A DNA stretch of 64,000 nucleotides from an uncultured Bacteroidota bacterium (GTDB lineage Bacteria; Bacteroidota; Bacteroidia; Flavobacteriales; Flavobacteriaceae). Position numbers and translations under genes: made by a program. The stretch is from assembly GCA_902635895.1 (NCBI GenBank), contig CACPPV010000001.1, positions 62,001 to 126,000 of the forward strand, written 5' to 3'. Below, in pieces: positions 45,501 through 55,537 of the stretch. Below the pieces are notes generated by a model, which saw only the letters and a program-made list of their open reading frames with translations, had not been told where the DNA came from and did no database searches. The first letter of the stretch is position 1. Each line of letters begins with the position of its first letter.

Positions 45501-46097
45501 TTATTTAATGACCCAGTATATGATAACCAAGTAAATTAAAATTTCAAGCAAATAGAATTTTGATTTTTGAGATTTGAAAAAATTAAGTTTTGGGCCATAA
45601 ACTGAAACAAATAAAAAAATAATTGTGGCCTGAAACCAAAAAATAAAACCTAATATAAAAAACTGAGTTTGGTCACTTAATTTATCGTGAAAAAGAAAAC
45701 CAGGAAATAGAGCAATGAAAAACAAACCAACCTTTGGATTTAATAAATTCATAACTAAACCTTTATAAAATTCATTTCTACTTGTGTTTTTTTTCTCAAA
45801 ATTTAAATCGATTTTTCTATTTACATAAACTTTAAATATCAAATACAAAAAATACATTACGCTTAAAATTTTTAAAAAAAATAAATATTCCTTGTTTTCA
45901 ATTATAATCAAAGAAAGTCCTATTGAAACAAAAAAAGTATGTATAAGCAGACCTGATGTTAAACCTAATGAAACCATGATTGCAGATTTCTTTCCTTTAA
46001 CTATACTTTGAGAAAGAACATAAATTATATCGGGTCCTGGAGAAATAGTTAAAACCAGTGAAGAAATAACAAAAGCGTATAATGTTTGAAAATCCAT
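45501..46097 (-). CDS. LysE/RhtB family amino-acid exporter
   Basis: 198 residues from the ATG at 46097 (the track uses a TTG four codons earlier). About six helices. The family start is SLVLTISPGPDIIYVLSQSIVKGKKSA, followed by LGLTSGLLIHTFFVSIGLSLI and VMNLLNPKVGLFFIALFPGF. It probably exports an amino acid or similar small metabolite. It is divergent from the DUF3050 gene. Confidence 0.92.
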   Translation of the reverse strand: MDFQTLYAFVISSLVLTISPGPDIIYVLSQSIVKGKKSAIMVSLGLTSGLLIHTFFVSIGLSLIIIENKEYLFFLKILSVMYFLYLIFKVYVNRKIDLNFEKKNTSRNEFYKGLVMNLLNPKVGLFFIALFPGFLFHDKLSDQTQFFILGFIFWFQATIIFLFVSVYGPKLNFFKSQKSKFYLLEILIYLVIIYWVIK

Positions 46098-46141
46098 TAA
46101 ATAAATCAATATTTTATTACTGAAATTTAAGGTTTATAAAT

Positions 46142-46149
46142 TATTTTTG
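46142..46149 (+). promoter_or_regulatory. Bacteroidota -7 promoter box of the DUF3050 gene
   Basis: TATTTTTG matches TAnnTTTG and is only 13 bp from the ATG at 46163, so the mRNA probably has a very short leader. Confidence 0.6.
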
Positions 46150-46162
46150 CACAAAAAATGCG

Positions 46163-46927
46163 ATGACACACATTGAAGATTTAGAGAAAAGCCTTGAAAG
46201 CACAAGAAATAAATTAGTTAATCACAATTTATATTCAAATCTAAACTCAAAAACTAAACTTATAAAGTTCATGGAAACTCACGTTTATGCGGTTTGGGAC
46301 TTTATGTCATTAATAAAAGCTCTACAAAGAAACTTAACGTGTGTAGATGTACCGTGGACTCCAAATAAAAATAATTTAGCAGGAAGATTAGTAAATGAAA
46401 TTGTTTTAGCCGAAGAAAGTGATATTGATCTTGAAGGCAATGCGAAAAGCCATTTTGAACTTTACAAAGAATCTATGAAAGAAATTGGAGCTAGTACTAC
46501 AACAATTGATTTATTTACAGAAAAAGTTGAAAAATACAAGTCGTACAAAGATGCAAGAGATGAAATCAAAATTGATAAAATTGTAAAAGAATTTATGGAT
46601 TTTACTTTTGAAATTATAAATTCAAATAAAAATCATGTAATCGCTAGTGTTTTCACTTTTGGAAGAGAAGATCTGATTCCTGACATGTTTATTGAAATAG
46701 TTAAAAAACTTTCTTCAAATAATGAAATTAATGCTAAAAATTTAATCTACTATTTGGAAAGACATATTGAGGTTGATGCTGACGAACATGGACCAATGGC
46801 GTTAAAAATGATTGAAGAACTTTGCAAAGACGATCAAAAAAAATGGGAGGAGGCTAAAATATATTCCCTTAATGCTTTAGAAATGAGAATAAAGCTATGG
46901 GATCACATTAACGAAACGATTTCCTAA
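46163..46927 (+). CDS. DUF3050 protein, haem-oxygenase-like fold, possible di-iron oxidase
   Basis: 254 residues, mostly helical. It has METHVYAVWDFMSLIKALQ (Glu/His on one helix), NEIVLAEESD and ERHIEVDADEHGPMAL (HxxxDxxxH), the spacing of metal-binding residues in haem-oxygenase-like di-iron enzymes. DUF3050 members are usually uncharacterised. The start is fixed by the nearby promoter box; an ATG 5 bp upstream is out of frame. The 3' end overlaps the convergent sulfatase gene by 4 bp. Confidence 0.85.
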   Translation: MTHIEDLEKSLESTRNKLVNHNLYSNLNSKTKLIKFMETHVYAVWDFMSLIKALQRNLTCVDVPWTPNKNNLAGRLVNEIVLAEESDIDLEGNAKSHFELYKESMKEIGASTTTIDLFTEKVEKYKSYKDARDEIKIDKIVKEFMDFTFEIINSNKNHVIASVFTFGREDLIPDMFIEIVKKLSSNNEINAKNLIYYLERHIEVDADEHGPMALKMIEELCKDDQKKWEEAKIYSLNALEMRIKLWDHINETIS

Positions 46928-48306
46928 AGTCTATTTATTAATTGATTTTCACCCCTAATCATCTTTTTATTGTGTTTTTCAACAAGTTTTAAAATCTCTT
47001 TAATCTTATCTTTATTTTTTTGATAGATATCATATTTTTCTGATGGATCTTTATCTAAATCGAACAATAAAGGCGGATTATGACTAACCGGTTTTTTAAA
47101 CCAGTCAGTTGTTCTAAAATGTAACTTTAAATTATTTAATCTTACAGCAAATAGTTCATCTCCTTTGTAAAAAAACATTTGCTCTCTTGGACTTTTCTTT
47201 TTATGAAATAGAGTTTTAGATAAATCAAGACCATCAATAATCATATCATTTTGAAGCTTAATATTAGATAGACTAAGAAAAGTAGTATAGATGTCGAGCG
47301 TTGATCCAATATCATTAATTACACCAGGCTTTATATTTGAACCCCAAAATATGGTTGGAACTCTAACTCCTCCCTCCCATGTAGTTCCTTTTCCATTTCT
47401 CAAAAGACCGGCAGAACCAGAATGAGATTTATAAACTAGCCAAGGGCCATTATCTGAAGTGAATACTACAATTGTTTTTTTATCAATTTTTAAATTTTTT
47501 AATTCTTTTAAAATTAAACCAACACCGTGATCAATTTCTTCAATTACATCACCATACAAACCTCTTTTACTATTTCCTGAAAATTCTTTTGAGGCATACA
47601 ATGGGATATGAGGCAGATTGTGTGAAAGATATATAAAAAAACTATCGTCCTTATAATTGTTAATTAGCTTGATAGTTTTATCGACGTATCTTGATGTAAT
47701 TGTCGTTTGATCAACTGGTCTTTCGATTATTTCATAATTTTCCATAAGGGGAACATTATAACTATTAGAATTTAGAGTTTTTCTTTCGTACTCGGACCAA
47801 TAATTATTCTTATTGATTTTATCCATATCATTCGAATATGGAATACCGTAATAATAATCAAATCCATGATTTAAAGGCAAATATTTCTTTTTATGTCCTA
47901 GATGCCACTTACCAACGATAGCTGTCTTATAGTCCCTTTCTTTTAATTTTTCAGCCAAAGTAAACTCACTTTGAGGAAGGCCATTCAAGGAATTGGGAAA
48001 TAATACTGGGTTTTTTGAACTTGCCATTCCACTACGAACAGGAAGTCTTCCAGTAAGCAAGGCTGCCCTGCTTGGTGTGCAAACAGAAGCTGCAGAATAA
48101 AATTGAGTCCATTTTTGTCCCTCATAGGCCATTTTATCAAGATTAGGAGTTGAAATTGTGGGATTACCAAAAACTCCTATATCACCATAGCCCATATCAT
48201 CAACAAAAATTATTATGTAGTTGGGTTTAATATTGTTCTGAAATCCAAAGATGGAACATAAATTAAATAAACTAAATAATAAGATAATTAGGTTTTTAAA
48301 TGTCAT
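46924..48306 (-). CDS. Secreted sulfatase (arylsulfatase type)
   Basis: 460 residues with a signal peptide (about 1-22). Type I sulfatase: NYIIIFVDDMGYGDIGVFG, CTPSRAALLTG with Cys76 as formylglycine precursor, VGKWHLGHKKKYLPL, TSDNGPW and a C-terminal GDELFAVRLNNLKLHF unit. It hydrolyses sulfate esters in the periplasm or at the surface. It is alone on its strand between the DUF3050 and M28 genes, so it gives no strong pathway context. It differs from the two sulfatases in the TetR regulon. Confidence 0.92.
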   Translation of the reverse strand: MTFKNLIILLFSLFNLCSIFGFQNNIKPNYIIIFVDDMGYGDIGVFGNPTISTPNLDKMAYEGQKWTQFYSAASVCTPSRAALLTGRLPVRSGMASSKNPVLFPNSLNGLPQSEFTLAEKLKERDYKTAIVGKWHLGHKKKYLPLNHGFDYYYGIPYSNDMDKINKNNYWSEYERKTLNSNSYNVPLMENYEIIERPVDQTTITSRYVDKTIKLINNYKDDSFFIYLSHNLPHIPLYASKEFSGNSKRGLYGDVIEEIDHGVGLILKELKNLKIDKKTIVVFTSDNGPWLVYKSHSGSAGLLRNGKGTTWEGGVRVPTIFWGSNIKPGVINDIGSTLDIYTTFLSLSNIKLQNDMIIDGLDLSKTLFHKKKSPREQMFFYKGDELFAVRLNNLKLHFRTTDWFKKPVSHNPPLLFDLDKDPSEKYDIYQKNKDKIKEILKLVEKHNKKMIRGENQLINRL

Positions 48307-48382
48307 AACAATTCTAAATTAATTATTAAAATCCAATTAATAAGTTATTTTGTTTAACTTGCCCTGCACTAAATAATAAATT

Positions 48383-49681
48383 ATGATTAAAAAAATTTTT
48401 TCATTAGTTGTTATTTCAATCTTAACAATTAATTTTTCATACTCTTTTCAAACCTCAAAAGCTAAAAAATTTGCTAAATCAATTACTGAAAAAGAGCTAA
48501 AAGAACACTTGTATATTTATGCTTCAGATGAATTCGAAGGTAGAGACACCGGAGAGCCAGGTCAGAAAAAAGCAGTTGAATATCTTAGAAATTATTACAA
48601 ATCTATTGGAGTTGAACCAGGTGATTTAGAGGGTGACTATTTTCAAGAAATGACATTAACAATGAGAGGCAGACGAGGTCAAAAGCCCAAAACTGTTGAA
48701 ACTGAAAATGTTGTAGCCATTATCAAAGGGTCTGAAAAACCAGATGAATATGTTGTAATAACTGCTCATCTTGATCATGTTGGAGTTGATGACACAGGAA
48801 TTTACAATGGAGCAGATGATGATGGATCAGGAACTGTCGCATTATTAGAAATTGCCGAAGCTTTTAAAAAAGCTGCTGACAAAGGAAAGGGACCAAAAAG
48901 ATCAATTGTTTTTCTACATGTAACTGGTGAAGAAAAAGGATTGTTAGGTTCTGCATATTATGCAGATAACCCAATATATCCACTTGAAAACACTGTTGTT
49001 AACTTGAATGTGGATATGATTGGAAGGATTGACCCATCAAGAAGAGAAAAAAATAGAGATTATATTTATTTGATTGGATCAGATCATGATAGCGTTGATT
49101 TACACAAACTTTCGGAGCAAACTAATGCTGAATCTGTAAATATGACTTTGGATTACAGATTTAATGATAAAAATGATCCTAATAGATTTTATTACAGAAG
49201 TGATCATTATAATTTCGCAAAGAACGGAATTCCAATAATTTTTTATTTTACTGGAACACACGCAGATTATCATAAAATAACTGATACTCCAGACAAAATC
49301 GAATACGATCTTCTTGAGATGAGATCAAGACTTATTTTTTATACTGCATGGAATATAGCTAACAGAGATAAAAGACTTGTAGTTGATCCCAAACCTGAAA
49401 AAGTTGCATTTGAAATATCTAGAGACGATCTTAAGAAATTTCATGGTGTATACGCGTCAGAACTAATGCCACTTAAATTTGAAGTCTACACAAAGTCTGC
49501 AAAATTAGCAATGAATCCTGTTGGAATGGATCAAGAATTAGTACTTGAAGCTACATCTGCCAATACATTTAAACAAGAAATTGCTGGTATTGAAGTAACC
49601 TTTGAAGAAGATACTATGAAATTGAAAATGCAAGGTAGAGAACTTGTATTTAAAATTATTCCAGATGATGATTCGGAATAA
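48383..49681 (+). CDS. Secreted M28 family zinc peptidase
   Basis: 432 residues with a signal peptide (about 1-21). A PA-free M28 layout: EFEGRDTGEPGQKKAVEYL, metal ligands in AHLDHVGVDD, NGADDDGSGTVALLE, TGEEKGLLGS, LNVDMIGR and a final His in GTHADYHKITDTPDKI. It is an aminopeptidase or glutaminyl-cyclase-like hydrolase. Residues 340-432 form an extra C-terminal beta domain. It is monocistronic and followed by a terminator. Confidence 0.93.
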   Translation: MIKKIFSLVVISILTINFSYSFQTSKAKKFAKSITEKELKEHLYIYASDEFEGRDTGEPGQKKAVEYLRNYYKSIGVEPGDLEGDYFQEMTLTMRGRRGQKPKTVETENVVAIIKGSEKPDEYVVITAHLDHVGVDDTGIYNGADDDGSGTVALLEIAEAFKKAADKGKGPKRSIVFLHVTGEEKGLLGSAYYADNPIYPLENTVVNLNVDMIGRIDPSRREKNRDYIYLIGSDHDSVDLHKLSEQTNAESVNMTLDYRFNDKNDPNRFYYRSDHYNFAKNGIPIIFYFTGTHADYHKITDTPDKIEYDLLEMRSRLIFYTAWNIANRDKRLVVDPKPEKVAFEISRDDLKKFHGVYASELMPLKFEVYTKSAKLAMNPVGMDQELVLEATSANTFKQEIAGIEVTFEEDTMKLKMQGRELVFKIIPDDDSE

Positions 49682-49693
49682 AATTTAAAAACT

Positions 49694-49722
49694 AAAAACG
49701 TCCTTTATGGGCGTTTTTTTTT
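49694..49722. terminator. Terminator between convergent peptidase and nuclease genes
   Basis: AAAAACGTCC-TTTAT-GGGCGTTTTTTTTT, stem with one T-G wobble. It sits 12 bp after the peptidase stop, and the A-rich left arm can serve the opposite strand. Confidence 0.85.
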
Positions 49723-50491
49723 AGGAAAAAATGTGATTTAAGATTCCTGCAAGTGTTGAACCTGCTTTAAATAATTTATTTTTTATAAACGGAATTTTTT
49801 GATTTATGTAATCCTTATCAATATTTTTAATATTGTCAATTTCGGCATATAATTTTTTAACATCTTGATGGGTTTCAAAAACCCAATCGTTAGGATTTAA
49901 AGAAAAACTAACATCTTTGTTTAACATAAGTTCGTCTGATAGTTGCAAATAGTCCATATTTAAATATTCAATAATGTGAATATCCCAAACAATATGAAAA
50001 TTTGTTTGTTTTCCTAGAAAAGTAAGTTTAATATCATTACCTCCTCTATCTTCAAACCTCCCAGTGTGTAGTGGTTGATGGATGTCTCCAACCAAATGAA
50101 TTAAAAATTTTAAATAAAAAGATTTTTCTTTTCTATTAGAGTTGGAATCTTTTAAAACATCTATACACTTCTTCAAAGCAAAAACTATATCTCCTTGAGG
50201 ATTTTTTTTTGAATTATCATATTCACTATCAAGTGACATATTAACATAATGCCAAGGACTATACTTTTTATAGTTAGGATCTGATTTTATTTCATCAGCC
50301 CAGGTACTTGCAGATGACATTGACTCACCATTCAATAAATTATTTACAATATTTTTAACCTCAGGGTTTAGTTTTCGTTCTGCAATTTCACCCACTACCT
50401 TGTGCCCTATATTTCCCCAGACCATTTCTGAATTAAGTTCATTAAAGGACGTAAACACTAAAAAGTATAGTAAAATTATATATCTATTCAT
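49721..50491 (-). CDS. Secreted S1/P1-type nuclease
   Basis: 256 residues from the ATG at 50491, chosen because it begins a signal peptide MNRYIILLYFLVF; the track start at 50530 adds 13 residues ahead of it. The mature enzyme has WGNIGHKVVGEIAERKL (Trp and His zinc ligands), WHYVNM, HLVGDIHQPLHTGR, GGNDIKL and NFHIVWD, so all zinc ligands seem present. It degrades single-stranded nucleic acids or 3'-nucleotides outside the cell, often for phosphate. It overlaps the upstream membrane protein gene by 8 bp. Confidence 0.93.
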   Translation of the reverse strand: MNRYIILLYFLVFTSFNELNSEMVWGNIGHKVVGEIAERKLNPEVKNIVNNLLNGESMSSASTWADEIKSDPNYKKYSPWHYVNMSLDSEYDNSKKNPQGDIVFALKKCIDVLKDSNSNRKEKSFYLKFLIHLVGDIHQPLHTGRFEDRGGNDIKLTFLGKQTNFHIVWDIHIIEYLNMDYLQLSDELMLNKDVSFSLNPNDWVFETHQDVKKLYAEIDNIKNIDKDYINQKIPFIKNKLFKAGSTLAGILNHIFS

Positions 50492-51059
50492 GTTTGAAAT
50501 TTTTTCTTTGTATGTAAAATGTATAACCAAATTTTAAAAAAACTAAAATCAAAAAAACAAAAGCTATTTTGTGAAAAATTTCTGGTTCTGCACCTTCAAA
50601 ATCTCCTTTAATTCTTGCAACATAGGTCATTAGCATTACTATACCAACATAATAGAAGTACATTAAATGATATATATGTTTTTTTATTTTTTCAATTATA
50701 AATGGATAAATTATGATCATTAAATAAGCCAAAGCTCCACCTGTTATCTTAACAGGTATAATAGGTAAGTTGTTTAAATAAACAGATAATGCCAAAAACC
50801 CAAAATGAATAACGTGTAAAACACCAAATATAAAAACCAAATCTTTAACTCTTTTAAGGTTATCGCTATTTAAGAAAGCTCTATAAAATTTATAAAAACA
50901 ATACAAATAGATTATTAGAGATAATCTTCCTGAGTAACGGGCTGAATATCTAAACACATCTCCTAAATCTTGCTTAGAACAAAATAAAATAAAAAAAATT
51001 ATAGTTTCTAAGAAAATTCCTGCAAATAATAGCTGTCGATAAGAAAAATTATTAATCAT
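50484..51059 (-). CDS. Multi-helix membrane protein, unknown function
   Basis: 191 residues with about six helices. Several His residues lie in helices (GVLHVIHFGFLAL, HLMYFYYVGIVML) and RYSARYSGRLSLIIYL resembles the first helices of ferric-reductase-like or MsrQ-type b-haem membrane proteins. I would not name it beyond that. It is 11 bp downstream of the symporter gene and overlaps the nuclease gene. Confidence 0.7.
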   Translation of the reverse strand: MINNFSYRQLLFAGIFLETIIFFILFCSKQDLGDVFRYSARYSGRLSLIIYLYCFYKFYRAFLNSDNLKRVKDLVFIFGVLHVIHFGFLALSVYLNNLPIIPVKITGGALAYLMIIIYPFIIEKIKKHIYHLMYFYYVGIVMLMTYVARIKGDFEGAEPEIFHKIAFVFLILVFLKFGYTFYIQRKNFKHE

Positions 51060-51070
51060 TCCTTATAAAA

Positions 51071-52612
51071 CTAATGAAAAATATAATGTATAATTAAAAG
51101 ACTAAATAACAAGAACCATCCTAATGTCAAATTGCCTTTTGATGAAACGTAAAACAATTTAAAAACATTTTTAATTTTCTTAATATTTATCGTAAAAGCT
51201 ATTGCCAGCCCAGTAAAAATAACCCAAAAAGCTCTTAAAAAATAATTCATTTCAGGAAAAGCCAAATGAATCGTAATATTTAATGGAACTGTAATTAAGA
51301 AGGCAGTTAATATTGAATTTTTTGATGGTTTTATAAGTAAAATAGCGCTACAAATCAACACCACTATTCCACAATTAATATAATATCTCAAATTATTGAG
51401 TGTATGAGTAAATGCCGAATCAGGATCATCAAATTTTAAATACAATAAAACCATAGACATAATTAATGCAGTTAAAAAGCTAAAAATAATTGCTTTTCTT
51501 CCAGATTTAATTTTTTGAAAGTCTGAAGCATTTTTATTAATATATTTTGAATAAATATCTACTGACCATAGAGTTGCAAGTGAATTAAAGGTAGAATCTA
51601 CTGTACTCATAAGTGAAGCAAACAAACCACACAACACTATTCCTTTTAATCCTATTGGCAAATAGGTTTTTACCAAATAAGGAAAAGCCAAATCTGGTTC
51701 AGAAAAACTATCACCTAAAATTCCATACAAAGCTATGCCAGGAATAACAATAATAACAGCCATAATGTACTTAATAAGTCCACCTATCATTAAACCTGAT
51801 TGAGCATGTGAGACACTTTTTGCAGCAAGAGCTCTTTGCATAACAGTTTGATTTGCACACCAATAATTGATATTAAGAAAAAATAAACCCAATAAATGAG
51901 TCCAAGGTAAAACAGGATGATCACTAGGAAGATGAAGATGCATTTTTTCTGGTGTTTTTACATAAAGTTGATCCCATCCACCAAGTTCATTAACAGCAAT
52001 AGCACAAACAATAATACCTCCTATTAGTAATATAGAAAATTGAATTATATCTGTCTTAACAACAGCATTTAAACCACCTAAGTATGTATAAATAGCAGAA
52101 AAAAATCCTAGAATTACAATTAAAATCGCTATTCTGTATATTCTGTTTTCATGTAAAAAAGAAAGTTGTTCTCCAAAAACCATTTCTGCCGCGTAGGCTC
52201 CCCAAAAAAGAGCTGCTCCTAGTGTAACTGTCGAAAACAAAGCAATATTACTAAGCGAATAAAAAAGTGCAATTTTTTCACCTAATTTTAGTTTTATAAA
52301 CTCTGTAATAGTTGTAATTCTTTCTTTTAGAAAAATTGGAACAAAAATAAAAGTTGCAATTAAAATACCTTGAACTGCATTTATTTCCAAGTTTGCCTGA
52401 GCCAGTCCAAATAAATAGGCTGAACCCATCATTCCTAAAAATTGATATCCTTGAATATTTGTGGCAATTGTTGAAAGCGCAATTGAATACCATTTTAAGT
52501 TTCTATTACTTAAAAAATACTCGTCAGCAGAACTTTTTTTGTCAACTTTACCTTTTAATGCTACAAAAAAGATTAAAATAAAATAGAAAATAACGATACT
52601 AAAATCTAACAT
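51071..52612 (-). CDS. Sodium:solute symporter (SSS family)
   Basis: 513 residues with 13-14 helices. N-terminal KKSSADEYFLSNRNLKWYSIALS, the sodium-site region TIATNIQGYQFLGMMGS, TYLGGLNAVVKTDIIQF, CANQTVMQRALAAKSVSHAQ and LFASLMSTVDSTFNSLATLW. The pattern is close to the SglT/sugar branch of the family. It is 4 bp downstream of the flavin monooxygenase gene and probably belongs to the sulfatase-glucosidase-monooxygenase unit, importing its product. Confidence 0.92.
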   Translation of the reverse strand: MLDFSIVIFYFILIFFVALKGKVDKKSSADEYFLSNRNLKWYSIALSTIATNIQGYQFLGMMGSAYLFGLAQANLEINAVQGILIATFIFVPIFLKERITTITEFIKLKLGEKIALFYSLSNIALFSTVTLGAALFWGAYAAEMVFGEQLSFLHENRIYRIAILIVILGFFSAIYTYLGGLNAVVKTDIIQFSILLIGGIIVCAIAVNELGGWDQLYVKTPEKMHLHLPSDHPVLPWTHLLGLFFLNINYWCANQTVMQRALAAKSVSHAQSGLMIGGLIKYIMAVIIVIPGIALYGILGDSFSEPDLAFPYLVKTYLPIGLKGIVLCGLFASLMSTVDSTFNSLATLWSVDIYSKYINKNASDFQKIKSGRKAIIFSFLTALIMSMVLLYLKFDDPDSAFTHTLNNLRYYINCGIVVLICSAILLIKPSKNSILTAFLITVPLNITIHLAFPEMNYFLRAFWVIFTGLAIAFTINIKKIKNVFKLFYVSSKGNLTLGWFLLFSLLIIHYIFH

Positions 52613-52616
52613 AGGT

Positions 52617-53747
52617 CTATTTTCTTATTCCACTGCCTAGTGGAGTATTTGGAATTGATTTAGGTACTCTGTTAAAAGCTTTTGAAAAATGAATATTATT
52701 AAACCTAGGTAAAACATATTTAGCAAAAAGTTCACACTCATTGTGGTGGGGATAACCTGACAATATAAAAGATCGTATTCCAAGGTTCATATACCTTTTT
52801 AATTTATTATAGACTTGATCTGGATCTCCAACAATTGCAGCACCACATCCAGATCTTGCAAGTCCTATTCCAGTCCATAAATTAGATTCAACATAAAAAT
52901 CTTTATCTGACTTTGACCTCAATTCAGATTGCATCGAAACTCCTAATGATTTTGAATCTTGAGCTCTATCTCTAATATCATTACCTAAATTATAATCCAA
53001 ATTTGATATTAATTTACTTGCATATTTTCTAGCCTCAGCTTCAGTTTCTCTTACAATAACATGAACTCTTAAACCAAATTGAACTGTTCTGTTGTAACCT
53101 AATGCTTTAGCTTTCATATTAGAAATCAAAGTTGATATTTTATCTTCTGTATCTGGCCACATTAAGTAGACGTCACAATGTTCAGCACACAAATCAACAC
53201 CATCAGGGGAGTATCCTCCAAAATAAAGTAGAGGACCGCCTTGCTGAAAAGGTTTTACGGGATCAGTCGGTAAATTTAAATTATAAAACTCACCTCTAAA
53301 ATTGATTTCATCCTCATTCCAGCATTGTTTTAAAATATTAATTACCTCCCTTGATCTTGAATATCTAATGCTTGATTCAAGCTTATTTCCAGGCAAATCA
53401 GAGGATATAATATTAACTGTTAACCTGCCTTTTAAAATATGATCTAAAGTTGAAAGGCTTCTGGCTAACATAGGAGGATGAATTTCTCCACACCTAATTG
53501 CTGCTAAAAAATTTATTTGATTGGTTAATGGAGCCATAGCAGAGACAAAAGTTAATGTGTCTTGACCAACTTGATAAGAGGATGGGCACAAAACATTAGT
53601 GTAACCAAGTTTATCAGCTGTTTTAATAATTCTGGAGGTGTTTTCCCATGTGCTTTTAAATTTTGGATTTCTTGAACCTAGCAGATCATCATCTCCATCA
53701 CAAATTGGAGCAAACCAGGAAATTTCAGCATCATTTTCTTTTAGCAT
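52617..53747 (-). CDS. LLM-class flavin-dependent monooxygenase (SsuD-like)
   Basis: 376 residues. A TIM-barrel of the alkanesulfonate monooxygenase group: ISWFAPICDGDD, ADKLGYTNVLCPSSYQVGQD, FLAAIRCGEIHPPMLARSLSTLDHI, GRLTVNIISSDLPG, YFGGYSPDGVDLCAEHCDVYLMWPDT. It uses reduced FMN and O2 to cleave a C-S bond or oxidise a related substrate. No flavin reductase is adjacent. It lies between an SSS symporter and a GH13 glucosidase near a sulfatase, so a sulfonated or sulfated sugar-like substrate is possible. Confidence 0.88.
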   Translation of the reverse strand: MLKENDAEISWFAPICDGDDDLLGSRNPKFKSTWENTSRIIKTADKLGYTNVLCPSSYQVGQDTLTFVSAMAPLTNQINFLAAIRCGEIHPPMLARSLSTLDHILKGRLTVNIISSDLPGNKLESSIRYSRSREVINILKQCWNEDEINFRGEFYNLNLPTDPVKPFQQGGPLLYFGGYSPDGVDLCAEHCDVYLMWPDTEDKISTLISNMKAKALGYNRTVQFGLRVHVIVRETEAEARKYASKLISNLDYNLGNDIRDRAQDSKSLGVSMQSELRSKSDKDFYVESNLWTGIGLARSGCGAAIVGDPDQVYNKLKRYMNLGIRSFILSGYPHHNECELFAKYVLPRFNNIHFSKAFNRVPKSIPNTPLGSGIRK

Positions 53748-53753
53748 TTTATA

Positions 53754-55403
53754 TTATTTTTTAAATAATAATGCATCCCATGGAAGCAATTTTATCTTTT
53801 TTGGACAATAGTTTACTTTAGATTCCCTATTTGATATTTTTAAAGAATATTCTGTTAAATTATTAAAATTATATGTTAATGCAGAATCAGACATATTTAA
53901 AATTATTACATAAGAATTATTTAATTTATCTCTCTTGTAAATAAATACTTTTTTATGTTTTGGATCTAAATCTTGATAATCCCCATAAACTAAATCTTTT
54001 GACGCTTTTCTAAAAGAAATAAGTTTTTTATAAAAATTGAGTATTGAGTTTGGATTTTTTTTATCGTTTTCTACATTGATTGTTTTAAAATTTGGGTTTG
54101 CCAAAAACCAATTTTTGTTTTCAAAACTAAAGCCACCTTGTATTTTATCATTCCATTGCATTGTTGTTCTAGAATGATCTCTTGATGACATATTTAAATT
54201 ATATAAATAATCTTTTCTACTCAGTCCAGATTTTAATGCTTTTGAAAGATTTCCTAAAACTTCTAAATCATCAAATTGATTAATAGAATCAAATTTATGG
54301 TTTGTCATTCCTATTTCTTCACCTTGATATAAAATAGGAGTTCCTTTTTGAGTCAAAATAAGCATAGCTAAAAGTTTTGCGGATTTAATTCTATATTTTA
54401 TATCATTTCCAAATTTGCTGACACTTCTTGGATTGTCATGATTATTTAAAAAAACTGTCGGCCAATTAAAATCAGTTGTATTAGATTGAAAATCAAACAT
54501 TTTTTTGAGATCTTGAAGATTCCAATTGTTTTGAATCCAATTTTTACGACCAATTCTAATTATATCAAAAATAAATGCAAGGTTTAATTCTTTTTCTCTT
54601 TCATCTGTCATTTTTAACATAGAATTATGAGTAATCCCAAAAGCCTCTCCAATCGAAACTACATCATAATTTGAAAGAACTTTGATATTCATCTCCTTTA
54701 AAAATTCATGCAACCTGGGACCAGACGCATATATTTTTTCTGGATTTTTTAGTTCTGAACTTGATAAATCATTAAAGTCTTGATGTTTTGAAATAAAAGG
54801 AATTACATCCATCCTAAAACCATCTATACCTTTATCAAGCCAAAATTTCATTATGTTATAAACCTCATTTCTAACATCAACATTTTCCCAATTTAGATCA
54901 GGCTGTTTTTTTGAAAAGTAATGTAAATAATATTCGTTGGTGTTTTCATCTTTTTCCCAAGCAGACCCTCCAAAAAATGATGTATAATTATTTGGTGGAA
55001 TATTACCATTTTCCTTTTTCCATATGTAATAATCTCTAAAGTTATTGCTTAATGAGGATTTACTTTGTAAAAACCAATCGTGTTCATCACTAGTGTGATT
55101 TACAACTAGATCTATTACAAGTTTCATATTTCTTTTGTGAATTGCAGACAATAGATTATCAAAATCTTCCATTGTACCGAATTCCTTCATCACCATTTTA
55201 TAATTTCGAATATCATATCCATTATCATCGTTTGGAGAATCAAAATGGGGACTCAACCAAATAATATCTATTCCTAAAAACTTTAAGTAATCTAATTTTA
55301 AGGTTATTCCGTTTAAATCTCCTATCCCATCTCCATTTGAATCATAAAAAGATCTTGGATAAATTTGATAAATAACTTGTTCCTTCCACCAATTTCTTGT
55401 CAT
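53754..55403 (-). CDS. Alpha-glucosidase / oligo-1,6-glucosidase (GH13)
   Basis: 549 residues with no signal peptide, hence cytoplasmic. GH13 motifs are [39 protein letters not shown] (nucleophile Asp), SIGEAFGI (acid/base Glu) and [11 protein letters not shown] (transition-state Asp). It hydrolyses alpha-1,4 or alpha-1,6 glucosides taken up as short sugars. Its ATG overlaps the stop of the small DUF2256 gene (ATGA). It lies upstream of the monooxygenase and symporter genes by 6 bp. Confidence 0.93.
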   Translation of the reverse strand: MTRNWWKEQVIYQIYPRSFYDSNGDGIGDLNGITLKLDYLKFLGIDIIWLSPHFDSPNDDNGYDIRNYKMVMKEFGTMEDFDNLLSAIHKRNMKLVIDLVVNHTSDEHDWFLQSKSSLSNNFRDYYIWKKENGNIPPNNYTSFFGGSAWEKDENTNEYYLHYFSKKQPDLNWENVDVRNEVYNIMKFWLDKGIDGFRMDVIPFISKHQDFNDLSSSELKNPEKIYASGPRLHEFLKEMNIKVLSNYDVVSIGEAFGITHNSMLKMTDEREKELNLAFIFDIIRIGRKNWIQNNWNLQDLKKMFDFQSNTTDFNWPTVFLNNHDNPRSVSKFGNDIKYRIKSAKLLAMLILTQKGTPILYQGEEIGMTNHKFDSINQFDDLEVLGNLSKALKSGLSRKDYLYNLNMSSRDHSRTTMQWNDKIQGGFSFENKNWFLANPNFKTINVENDKKNPNSILNFYKKLISFRKASKDLVYGDYQDLDPKHKKVFIYKRDKLNNSYVIILNMSDSALTYNFNNLTEYSLKISNRESKVNYCPKKIKLLPWDALLFKK

Positions 55404-55537
55404 AATTTATTTTTTGACATTCTACATTTTTTACTACAATAAATAACATTGTCCCAGTTTTTTTCCCATTTTTTTCGCCAATTAAATGGAAAATTGCAAA
55501 CAGGACATATTTTTTGTGGAAGATTAGATTTCTTCAT
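55400..55537 (-). CDS. DUF2256 zinc-ribbon mini-protein (absent from ORF track)
   Basis: A 45-residue product translated by hand: [20 protein letters not shown] followed by [19 protein letters not shown]. It has a CPVC...YCSKKC four-Cys zinc knuckle and the [10 protein letters not shown] core that defines DUF2256. The function is unknown. Its start overlaps the sulfatase 3' end by 14 bp and its TGA overlaps the ATG of the glucosidase gene, so all three are translationally linked. Confidence 0.88.
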   Translation of the reverse strand: MKKSNLPQKICPVCNFPFNWRKKWEKNWDNVIYCSKKCRMSKNKL

